Under the pieces are notes generated by a model. It saw only the letters and a list, made by a program, of their open reading frames with translations. It ran no database searches and was not told the origin of the DNA. A stretch of 64,000 nt of DNA from Cepaea nemoralis (lineage: Eukaryota; Mollusca; Gastropoda; Stylommatophora; Helicidae), in NCBI GenBank assembly GCA_014155875.1, contig JACEFZ010018164.1, forward strand, positions 29,115 through 93,114, given 5' to 3'. Within the stretch, counting starts at the first letter, position 1; each line of letters starts with the position of its first letter. A program made the position numbers and the translations under genes. This document shows, piece by piece, positions 33,248-43,487 of the stretch.

Positions 33248-34230
33248 ATGGGCAAACCTGGATGGTTGCCTTCATTCAGAGTCTGACACCAGCTCCAACA
33301 ACGTTCCCTTCTTCAAGGCATCTCTGGCACAGCTGTAGCAATCCCACACCTTTACAAGGATGTCTCTGGACTACCACGAGCAGACAGCTCCAAAGCTTTG
33401 GGAGAGCAACGACAAAGCACTGCATCACACAACCGTGTTCTAGAGAAAGCTAGGTGGACCTGTCCAGCATCCAAGAGAACATCTCGAGTTTGGGGTCTTT
33501 ATAGGATGGATCAGTTCTGTCTGTATTTATCTACCTTGTTACTTGCCACGTTGTCAAGTCTGAACTGCAGCTGTGGTGCTCCTTGACCTTCCTCGTGTTT
33601 GGAGACAGGAAATATACGCTTGCCCTGATCATCTGTGCGGCGGTTCTTTCTCAATGTCGTCTCTTATCGTGCCACCCGTCAACAAACCGCCACATCCGAA
33701 TGTACAGGCGAGGAATTATACATTTCGACAGGCGAGAGAAGCAGTTTTGAAGAACTCTATGGCGGACCCCGAGCCAGGGGAAAACCACACTGATCATAAT
33801 AACGGATATCCCCAAAGAACACTCTTCTGTAAATAGCACGACCAAAGCATAATTCAAAGACAAAATAAGAGGACTCAAACTGCAACAGCAGCTTGTCTAG
33901 AAATTATTTTTTGATCAAATCTTCGCAAAGAAATTATCAGCAAAATAACATTACAATTCGTGTGCAGTGCACAAAGTCACTCACTGTAGGTAAAAGACAC
34001 GTTTGAGTGGCAGGGGAGGCAATACTGACTAACGGTACACAACTGTGATTCGCGCCATTACTATCAATATTATATATTCTCGTGTCTTGAATACGCATGT
34101 ATGAAATGATTGTATAAATAATGTAATGATTGAGTAATCGCGTTTTTGTAGATGCATAATTATTATTAACTGCATGTGAAGCAAATTTACATGATGGGAC
34201 GCCCCTGAGGGCATTTTTGTGTGAAATAAA
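33248..34230 (+). other. 3' UTR of the Tbx2/3-like gene with candidate poly(A) signal
   Basis: Non-repetitive sequence follows the stop codon. AATAAA at 34225-34230 (GTGTGAAATAAATCTAG) is the first good poly(A) signal I found. The true 3' end could lie some 10-30 bases further on. Confidence 0.6.
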
Positions 34231-34399
34231 TCTAGAGGAATATTTCTAGGACGTCACCTGCTCATCGAGGAAATGTTGTTATTTTAATGTCAGCCTCGAA
34301 TTAGCAGTAGAACGGGCAGGGTGTGTTGTAGAGATGTCGTATGTTTAATGGTACTGCATATTTCGTGTACATATGTATATGTGAAAACTAACAGTATAT

Positions 34400-34575
34400 C
34401 ACAACAAGCAATGATGTACAGACCAATGGAAGCAGAAGAAAAGGCCGACCATGTCAACGATGGACAGGGGGATAGAGTCCATGGGAATCTCGATACATGA
34501 AGCCCATAAACGGGCACTCTCCCGTTGTTTATGCTTCACCTCGACACCGCAAGCAACAAGATGATATGACATGTA
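34400..34575 (+). pseudogene. LINE 3'-end fragment, family shared with 20566-20850
   Basis: Sense-strand match to the reverse complement of 20566-20850 (blocks AAGGCCGACCATGTCAACGA, GATACATGAAGCCCATAAAC, GTTTATGCTTCACCT). Frames are broken. Confidence 0.6.
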
Positions 34576-35327
34576 TATATAAATGAATGGAGAGTGAGGG
34601 CCAGCCATCCATGCGGTGGATCACCTCACTGCTCACCATCATCATCACCATCATATGCCATGCCTCACTGCTCATATTGTTGATTGTGTGCGTGATGTGT
34701 CAAGTATGCAACATGTGGGTATTGGATTGTATTTTATTTTGTTTTTAGAGGATGGCAGAGGACAGCAGCTTCTCAGTTCCTTTCACACACAGGCATTACA
34801 GATGATTTCCAAATGGTCTAGTGGACAAAGGCAGCACTCCGAACCCTATGTGGCATGGGTTGGGGTTTGAGTCTCACAAGCTAACATATCTCGCTGGCCA
34901 TGGAAAATGGTATTGGGGAAAAGAACAAGTCACTGTATATCGTAAACCTATGACACAGAACACGCGAAGTTTATAGCACTATTTACTATACAGAAATCAT
35001 GAGTTACCACTGCCCACCACATATTGAAACACACTCATGAATGTTTATGTTAATGTCATGAATATATTTGGCAGCGTCGTATCGTCTCATGTCTCATCAG
35101 ACACAACCACGCAAGTCACACTCACTCTTAGCTGCCACATTCACAGTGTGTAATACTTCACCTGGCCACTGTATGTAACTTATATGTGTGTGCGTGCGTG
35201 AGTGTGTATGTCATCAACAAGGCACTCACAGATTACTGTAAAACTCCACTGATGTCGTCATATTTCATTTTTTGATGTCGCAGAACATTTCACTAACATA
35301 CGTGCTTTTTTTGTTTTTCGTTCATGG
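34576..35327. other. intergenic sequence without recognised features
   Basis: Contains a short ATC repeat near 34630-34655. No gene seen. Confidence 0.3.
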
Positions 35328-35398
35328 TTTTTAACTCCCGCGTAGTGCGCTGATTTAGCGTGAGGGTTAGCTTTCCATATGACCAGTGTCCCTCGCCA
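35328..35398 (-). mobile_element. SINE family C, 3' fragment
   Basis: The reverse complement has GATGGCGAGGGACACTGGTC, AGCTAACCCTCACGCTAAAT, matching the end of 24825-25060. It is followed on the + strand by a CAA repeat (35399-35428). Confidence 0.55.
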
Positions 35399-35599
35399 TC
35401 AACAACAACAACAACAATACCAACAACCAAATCGTGTTAAGGGACTTCCCGTGTCTGACATGGACTTTTATAGTAGTTCTCCATATGCAACCTCCTTTAA
35501 TGTGATATATACTACAACATGTCTGCTACCATATTAAAAACATTTAGGTCATAACTGTGACGCACCCCTACACCCCATTTTCCGCCATCCATTTTTGTT

Positions 35600-36052
35600 A
35601 CGTCCACACTTACTATATGGCGCGGAAGTCTGGAGAATGAACAAGCAACTAGAAAGTCGAATAGAGGCCCTGGAGATGTGGATATACAGGCGAATATGTC
35701 ATATTTCGTGGAAATAAAAACAATCAAATACAAAGGTATTTAAAAAAATTTTTAAACAAATTAAAACAAACTGGGAATGAAAAGAAAGGCCATGAAAGAA
35801 ATAGAACAGGGGAAGTGAAATATTTCGGCCACATTACAAGACACAACATTCTTATAAAAACTATACTGGATTGTAAAGTTAAAGGCAAGCGAGCAAGAGG
35901 TAGGCACCGATACACGTGGGAAGATAACATCAAGAGATGGACGAACATCAATCTGACAGAATGTACAGTCAGGGCTACAGACAGACAGTGTTGGAGATCC
36001 ATTGCAGCCAACCTTCATTGTGGAGACGGCACCTGATTGATTGAATCTGATA
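35600..36052 (+). pseudogene. LINE 3'-end fragment (RT C-terminus), GATT tail
   Basis: LLYGAEVWRMNKQLESRIEA, then LEMWIYRRICHISWK, stop and frame slips, then MKYFGHITRHNILIKTILDC, KVKGKRARGRHRYTWEDNIK and a stop after CGDGT. The 3' tail is (GATT)n (36032-36042). A distinct LINE family with the same architecture as the others. Confidence 0.85.
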
Positions 36053-36289
36053 AAATTCGCCTGGGTTCCCAGGCAGACTCAGCGACTTGTGTGGTGCCCA
36101 CCACATCAGCGACTGAGCGTCGATTGGTCTATAACACATGGCTGAAGCACCATATATCTCATGTGTCTTTTGTTGGGTGGAAGGGTCGTTTTATTTATTG
36201 ATTAATAACAACTCCGAGAGAAGACCGGGCGGACAAACAGTTAGAATGCTACTGGTGTCATTGTGGAGGGGGACAGATAGACCTACAAA

Positions 36290-36740
36290 TATTAGATGTT
36301 TAAGAGCATGCATCTTTCCCATTGCAACACACGACTGTGAGACCTGGACACTTACTAAACAAGCTGAATAGCGAATAAATGCCTTTGAATATAAATGTTA
36401 TGGACGGTTTCTAAGAATATCTTAGATACAGAAAAGAACAAATGCATTTATACGACAAGATCTGAATATTAAAGAACGTTGGCTACTAAAGACGATAAGC
36501 CAAAGAACATGGAAATGGTTTGATCACTTGAATCGCATGAAAGTTTGGAGAGAACAATAATAGAGGGGTATATGCCTGGGAAAAGAGGAAGAGGACGGCC
36601 AAAGAGAAGATGGGTGCTGGATGTGGCAGATGATCTCCATATGGGTGTATCTGTTGCGGGACATCTTGCTTACGATCGAGAAGTTTTCCAGACGGTTGTT
36701 ATGGGAGCGAGGTTCTGCAAAAGACATGCTACTGAATGAA
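36290..36740 (+). pseudogene. LINE 3'-end fragment, family shared with 28140-28520
   Basis: CIFPIATHDCETWTLTKQAE, stop, NAFEYKCYGRFLRIS, stop, then a frame-shifted tail with MERTIIEGYMPGKRGRGRPK, RRWVLDVADDLHMGVSVAGH and VFQTVVMGARFCK. Longer at its 5' side than the copy in intron 3. Confidence 0.83.
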
Positions 36741-37456
36741 TGACTGGTGCCGTTAGTTTTGGAACTCTTCGCTGGCCGTTGAAGATAAGGACTGAGCAGG
36801 TATGGGAATGTCCCGATTGCTATGATGTCGGTTCTTGATTCAACTCAATTCAATTTACAAATAATAACAACAGCATACCACGTGTAGATAGAGCCCGTTA
36901 CCCGGGCTGGAATCTAGTGGAATCACATCTGACACATACATGCCGAAGTTGGACACACCGACTTTTAGTCGTTAGTCGCTGTTCCAACTTCACAGCAAAG
37001 GGTCGCCCCATTATGCTCCATTCCTGTGCCAGTGAATATCACATAAACTGCTCCTCACTGCCCCATGTGAAAAGTGGAACAGACACGAGTCTCGACAAAC
37101 CAACAGTCCGCACCGGTATACCATGCATAATGCCGCTGTCAGAATGCCAACACAACAGTCCGCCACGAGAAATACATTACGTCAATGGAAGCGACTGTCA
37201 CTAGAAAAACAGCAGTCACATATTACTGCATAAGGCAACTCAGTTAGTTCAGCGACATGCCGGCCGCCATTTTTCTGAACATGCAGTTCACGCTACAAAC
37301 AAGCGTGGACATATGTAAACGCTCACAGTGTCGTCCCACGCACTCAACTCAGTAGCAGGGCGGCGGAACCATGCGCCGACTTTTCGGTTGCAGGGTTAGA
37401 CGTGACGCACTTCCGTCGAAAGAGGAACAAAGAAGAATTCATAATACTTATAAAAA
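36741..37456. other. intergenic sequence without recognised features
   Basis: About 700 bp, no supported gene or repeat. Confidence 0.3.

Positions 37457-37457
<1 letters not shown>

Positions 37458-37502
<45 letters not shown>
37458..37502. repeat. (GTT)n microsatellite
   Basis: About 15 units. Confidence 0.96.
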
Positions 37503-38820
37503 AATATCACTATCATTGTCCGTCACCAGCCAGTAGAATTTTACAGTAATCGTGAGTTCCTTGTCATCTCACATCATGTACTTCCTGTGCAATATGATAG
37601 GCCAATCATGCGGCCTTCAACCTGCGCCGCCATCATTCAGCGACACCGCTGTTTGATTGGCTGGTAGTCAAGGTCGTTGTTGTTTTCATCGTTGACTACT
37701 TCCGCTTGTTTCATCTTCCGCCTGCCGTGTGCTCGTTCGTGATTTCATCTTGTTGTTTGTTACAATAATAATAATATAATAGTAATAATAATGTTTATAA
37801 TGATGATGATCATGATGATATTGACTATGAAAAAATAAATTGCATTCATTAGATTTTGATTGGGTACAGAAACGTAGTACCCCCGACCCGCTTGTCTCCC
37901 GATCCAGTGGTAGTAAGTTCAAGAACCATCGAGCTGGGATTGTTTTCAGTTACCCTATATCATACAGTAGCTCTTCACTGAGAGGTGCGGCAGTAGCCAG
38001 TTTACCAGCCTGTTCATTTCCGATGGTTGCGATGCATAGAAAGACCCCTCAGACATCATCGTGGCCAGGTACTAACAGAGATATGCCTCAGCCCAGGTAC
38101 CCGTCCCGGTAGATACCGGAATCGGTACATCCGCCGTAATGATAGTGTGATGATTGGTTTCTATAGCAGGGTGGGCGATACAAACTACAATGAATGAGCT
38201 AGTGAACTGTGGTGGGCATCCAGCGGGGTAGGTTGCTAGTCATGCTTCTGGGTTGCCACCAAAGGTAACCCCAAGGAAAATACTGCCGCAGGATGTCAAC
38301 TGCCAGGTTCTCACATATACTAGGTCACAAGAAAATGAAATGAAGTGACCAATTTCTCCTTTGTAGTCTTCTTCCCAGATTATTTTCAATAATTCCAAAA
38401 ATCCTACGATCTATTTCACAAAACAGGGTCGACTCTACCCGACACCCACTCGGGAGATATATGAATACACATAAATGTACATACATGTCAGTTCATTATT
38501 CATTATTCTGTCATTATTAACATTCCCGCACGTGACTCCCAACATTCCTCATGATGTCTCCAAGCGTGATGTTGACATCAGTAATTCCCCATGCTCATTA
38601 TTGTCATTACCAAAGATGTTACCCCACCCCTCACCCACCCACGATGGTGCTGTCCCAGCTCAAGTGGGTGTCTCCGTCAGTCATCTATTTATTCGTCTTA
38701 TCGCATCTGGGTTATTATTGATGATGTCATCGGCCCGTTGGCGGGCTGGTGGGGCCTCGGTGTTGAAATACAAGTTACAGCAACACACACTGTAGTCGTT
38801 TTGATTGTGTGTGGGTGTCT
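37503..38820. other. intergenic sequence without recognised features
   Basis: About 1.3 kb, mostly single-copy by eye. ATA/ATG-rich low complexity at 37763-37825. A weak tRNA-like motif (AGTAAGTTCAAGAACC) near 37913 may be a SINE relic, not supported further. Confidence 0.3.
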
Positions 38821-38842
38821 CTCTCTGCGTGTGTGTCTGTCT

Positions 38843-38878
<36 letters not shown>

Positions 38879-38890
38879 GTATGTGTGTAT
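38821..38890. repeat. (GT)n tract
   Basis: TG repeats with TGTC interruptions. Confidence 0.9.
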
Positions 38891-39057
38891 AATGACCCTT
38901 TACGGGGTAATGGTGGCTTCTGTCTGTCTTCCCTCTCGTCTGTCTATCAATCTATGCACCTTTATGCTGGCATGTCTTACTGTCTGTCTGTCCGTATGTC
39001 TGTATGCACTGACTATCTGATCGTCCATCTGTCAATTCTATCTATACCACATCTCTC

Positions 39058-40070
39058 ATTATTTAAGAATCCATCTATCTATCCATCCATCCACTCACCC
39101 ATCTACCTATCTATCCATCCACCCACTCACCCATCTACCTATCTATCCATCCATCCACTCTCCCATCTACCTATCTATCCATCCATCCATTCACCCATCT
39201 ACCTATCTAACCATCCATCCACTCACCTATCTATCCATCCATCCACTCACCCATCTACCTATCTATCCCTCCATCCACTCACCCATCTACCTATCTATCC
39301 ATCCATCCATTCACCCATCTACCTATCTATCCATCCATCCACTCACCTATCTATCCATCCATCCACTCACCTATCTATCCATCCATCCACTCACCCATCT
39401 ACCTATCTATCCATTCACCCACTCACCCATCTACCTATCTATCCATCAATCCACTCACCCATCTACCTATCTATCCATCCATCCATTCACCCATCTACCT
39501 ATCTATCCATCCACCCACTCACCCATCTACCTATCTATCCATCCACCCACTCACCCATCTACCTATCTATCCATCCACCCACTCTCCCATCTAGCTATCT
39601 ATCCCTCCATCCACTCACCCATCTACCTATCTATCCATCCATCCACTCACCTATCTATCCATCCATCCACTCACCCATCTACCTATCTATCCATCCACCC
39701 ACTCACCCATCTACCTATCTATCCATCCACCCACTCACCCATCTACCTATCTATCCATCCATCCACTCTCCCATCTACCTATCTATCCATCCATCCATTC
39801 ACCCATCTACCTATCCATCCACTCACCTATCTATCCATCCATCCACTCACCCATCTACCTACCTATCCATCCATCCGCGCACCCATCTACCTATCTATCC
39901 ATCCACTCACCCATCTATCTATCTATCCACCCATCTATTCACCCATCTACCTATCTATCCACCCATCCATTCACCCATCTACCTATCTATCCATCCACTC
40001 ACCCATCTACCTATCCATCCATCAACTCTCCAATCTATCTGTCCATCCATCGAGCCCATCTATCTATTAC
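39058..40070. repeat. CCAT/CTAT minisatellite array
   Basis: About 1 kb of ~36-40-bp units such as ACCTATCTATCCATCCATCC followed by ACTCACCCATCT. The 425-residue Ser/Ile/His/Pro/Leu frame running through it is an artefact. Confidence 0.97.
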
Positions 40071-41094
40071 TCATAAATCTATCTATTACTCATCCATCTA
40101 TCTATTACTCATCCATCTATCTATTACTCATCCATCTATCTATTACTCATCCATCTATCTATTACTCATCCATCTATCTATTACTCATCCATCTATCTAC
40201 TACTCATCCATCTATCTAAAACGCATCCATCTATCTATTACTCATCCATCTATCTAAAACTCATCCATCTATCTATTACTCATCCATCTATCTAAAACTC
40301 ATCCATCTATCTATTACTCATCCATCTATTTAAAACTCATCCATCTATCTATTACTCATCCATCTATCTAAAACTCATCCATCTATCTATTACTCATCCA
40401 TCTATCTAAAACTCATCCATCTATCTATTACTCATCCATCTATCTAAAACTCATCCATCTATCTAAAACTCATCCATCTATCTATTACTCATCCATCTAT
40501 CTAAAACTCATCCATCTATCTATTACTCATCCATCTATCTAAAACTCATCCATCTATCTATTACTCATCCATCTATCTAAAACTCATCCATCTATCTATT
40601 TATTACTCATCCATCTATCTAAAACTCATCCATCTATCTATTACTCATCCATCTATCTAAAACTCATCCATCTATCTATTACTCATCCATCTATCTAAAA
40701 CTCATCCATCTATCTATTACTCATCCATCTATCTAAAACTCATCCATCTATCTATTACTCATCCATCTATCTAAAACTCATTCATCTATCTATTACTCAT
40801 CCATCTATCTACAACTCATCCATCTATCTAAAACTCATCCATCTATCTAAAACTCATCCATCTATCTAAAACTCATCCATCTATCTAAAACTCATCCATC
40901 TATCTAAAACTCATCCATCTATCTAAAACTCATCCATCTATCTAAAACTCATCCATCTATCTAAAACTCATCCATCTATCTAAAACTCATCCATCTATCT
41001 AAAACTCATCCATCTATCTAAAATTCATCCATCTATCTAAAATTCATCCATCTATCTAAAACTCATCCATCTATCTAAAACTCATCCATCTACA
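40071..41094. repeat. 19-bp minisatellite, about 53 units
   Basis: Units CTCATCCATCTATCTAAAA and CTCATCCATCTATCTATTA. The two variants alternate almost strictly in the centre (38-bp higher-order period, about 40200-40800); the AAAA form is homogenised at 40810-41085 and the ATTA form at 40075-40200. Confidence 0.97.
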
Positions 41095-41144
41095 GACTGA
41101 ATGATCTTTCTCTAACTGCCCATATGTTTGTTTGCTTATCTGTC

Positions 41145-42844
41145 TCTTCTTCTTCTTCTTTCGTTCGCCTAAAATATGTTTACAACTGCAATGTTGTCTC
41201 TTGTATGAATCTAACAGTCTTTTTTAGTTCATTCAGCGGTCCATAGAGTTTATCTTCCACTGTTGTCTCTCTAGGCCAGAAGGTTTGCCTGGATATGTTG
41301 TAGTTTGGGCAATCCTGGAGTATGTGCTCTGTTGTCTGCGACGCCAAACCACATGTGCACATGGCTGAGTCACCAATCTTGAATTTTGTATACATGTGGT
41401 TGCGTAATCTATTGTGTCCTGTTCTGAGGCGCAGAAGAATGACCTGTTCTGGTCTGTCCATAACGTGGTAGTCGTCTTGAGTAAGGTTTGGTGGCCTTCT
41501 GACTGATTTGATCATTCTTTTCTTTTGGTGGTATGTAATAGGCACATCTGGTTGTTCTTCTTGTGCTCCTTCCTTAGCCAATCGATCAGCTCTGTCGTTT
41601 CCGGGGATTCCACAGTGGGATGGTATCCACTGTATGGTGATCTTACGCTGACTGCTAAGTTCAGAAAGTAGTGTCCTCAGAACTGGCAATTTCCCAGACA
41701 GGAGCGCCTCTATTACGGATTTTGCATCTGTCAATATCACCACAGGTTGTGTACCATGGCTGGTATTTTGTAATTTCTCTGTGGCTATCTTGATTGCCTC
41801 AATTTCAGCATCATAGTTATGGCAGTACTTTCCTGTTGGAATTCTGGCCGTGTCTCTAGTATTATTTGGGTATTCTATATACACTCCCGCTCCTCCATTT
41901 CGAACAGCATTTTGTGCTGACCCATCTGTGTAGACTCGGATCCAGAGGTCCTGTGGGTATTCGTCATCAAGGAAGCTGAAAGTGGCTGTTCTGCGCTGTA
42001 CACTGTTCTGTTCTTCCTTGTCAAATATTCCTCTCACTTTTGACTGGATTTGTAGCGATATTCTATGTTCATCTTTCCACGGGGTTCGCTCTGGAATAGT
42101 TGTCAGGGGGATATCAACTGTGGGAAGATCGATGGTTTCTCTGCAGAGTTGTTTGGCCTGGTGGATGAAACTACTTCTTTTCAACCGCCACATAGCTACG
42201 TTTTCAAATCTGTTCTTCATAGGGTGGCCTGGCAAACTGAGAAACTTTTCTGCTTGTATTAGTGTTTTTGTATCTCTGCTTTCTCTTAAAGCTTGTGTCT
42301 TCCCCATTTTCTCCATTGCTACTATAGGGGTTGATCTCATCCCTCCTGTGATGACTCTAAGAGCTTGATTTTGCACCTTGTCCAGCTCCTGCAATGTAGT
42401 TTTTGATGCTGAACACCACGCAGTTGACCCGTTTTCCAAGTGTGGTCGTATGCTCTGTTGATAAACTTTGCTAAGTATTTTCCCACTGGCTCCCCAAGTG
42501 GTTCCAGTTAGCTTTCTCAGGATGGCAATTTTCCTTCTGGCTTTTGCTACTGCTTTTTTTGTGTTTTCTCCATGTCAGCCTGTCGTCGAATGTTACACCA
42601 AGGTATGTTGGTTCCTTATCTTCTCTTAGGGGTGTTCCATTTATCTGAATGCTCCCTGCCGTTTGTTTCGGAGAAAGGGTAAATAGAGTGGTGCTGCACT
42701 TGTCAGTGTTTATGCTGATACACCATCTATCCGCCCATGCAACAAATGTATCTACAGCTCTTTGTAGCAATACGGTGGCCACTGATGCATGTTCATTTGC
42801 GCTCCATAAAACCAAGTCACCAGCGTACATTGCCGCTTTAATTC
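41145..42844 (-). pseudogene. LINE A, 3' half (RT C-terminus and RNase H)
   Basis: The 3' part of a LINE split by LINE B. On the minus strand: AAMYAGDLVLW (the catalytic FADD/YADD box is changed to YAGD), RWCISINTDKCSTTLF, YLGVTFDDRLTW, then a frameshift near 42550 and, in frame 42439-41180, a complete RNase H1-type domain: VYTDGSAQNA, YDAEIEAIKIATEKL, ILTDAKSVIEAL, IQWIPSHCGIPGNDRADRLA. A Cys/His motif CTCGLASQTTEHILQDCPNY follows. It ends in a (GAA)n tail at about 41146-41160. The rest of the element is at 47617-49552. Confidence 0.9.
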
Positions 42845-43307
42845 TTCTTCTTCTTCTTCGTTCATCCGGAGTTTTTTTTCGGATGTGATTGCGTTGTGCC
42901 TGTTTACAGCAGAGCTGCGTTCTTGCGCCGTTAGGCCGACACATCCGACTTCTGCGGGCATTTGTTGACCGGGTTAACCTTCCCGGGGGTTTCTTAGGAC
43001 GTTTGACTCTCACTGTTGTGGTGTTATCCCCCATCCCAGCTGGTCCATATAGAACAGCCAAAGATCCTGGTCAGCCCTCAAGGGAAGGCAGGGGCAGACC
43101 ATGGGCATTCCCCGCCATCCAAGGAGGCTTCCATACTTGCAGAGCCGATACATAGCGCTCTGGTACTGGGCTCACCCAAGGAATCGTCACGTCCTGCACA
43201 TGGCTGCTTAGCCTCACTTCCGTATATTGGGCCTTCCGTTCACCATAGGCTGTTCTTCCGGAAACCAGAAGTATGCAGTCTGCAGATGACATCCACACAG
43301 TGAGCTT

Positions 43308-43487
43308 TCGATTCGGACTTTCCATGTAATGGATTTGCTATCCAAGCAATATTCCATTTCGTGCCACTAGGACACTTTTCCACCTTTTATGAAGCCCACA
43401 CAATGGGCTTTTGATTCGGACTTTCCACGTAATGGATTTGCTATCCAAGCAATATTCCATTTCATGCCTCTGGGTCTTCATGCACCT
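43308..43487 (-). repeat. 66-bp duplication in the 3' UTR of LINE B
   Basis: On the + strand GCTTTCGATTCGGACTTTCC and GCTTTTGATTCGGACTTTCC, each followed by TAATGGATTTGCTATCCAAG and CAATATTCCATTTC, about 85-90 bp apart. Confidence 0.8.

Noticed and set aside
38591..40219. 542-residue frame rich in Ser, Ile, His, Pro and Leu
   Set aside because: Generated by the CCAT/CTAT minisatellite; no domain outside the repeat.
39058..41094. Possible CRISPR-like array
   Set aside because: Units are contiguous with no unique spacers, and the genome is eukaryotic.
43071..43325. 84-residue minus-strand frame in the LINE B 3' UTR as a gene
   Set aside because: It lies downstream of the RNase H stop, in the 3' UTR, with no domain and no sign of coding use.
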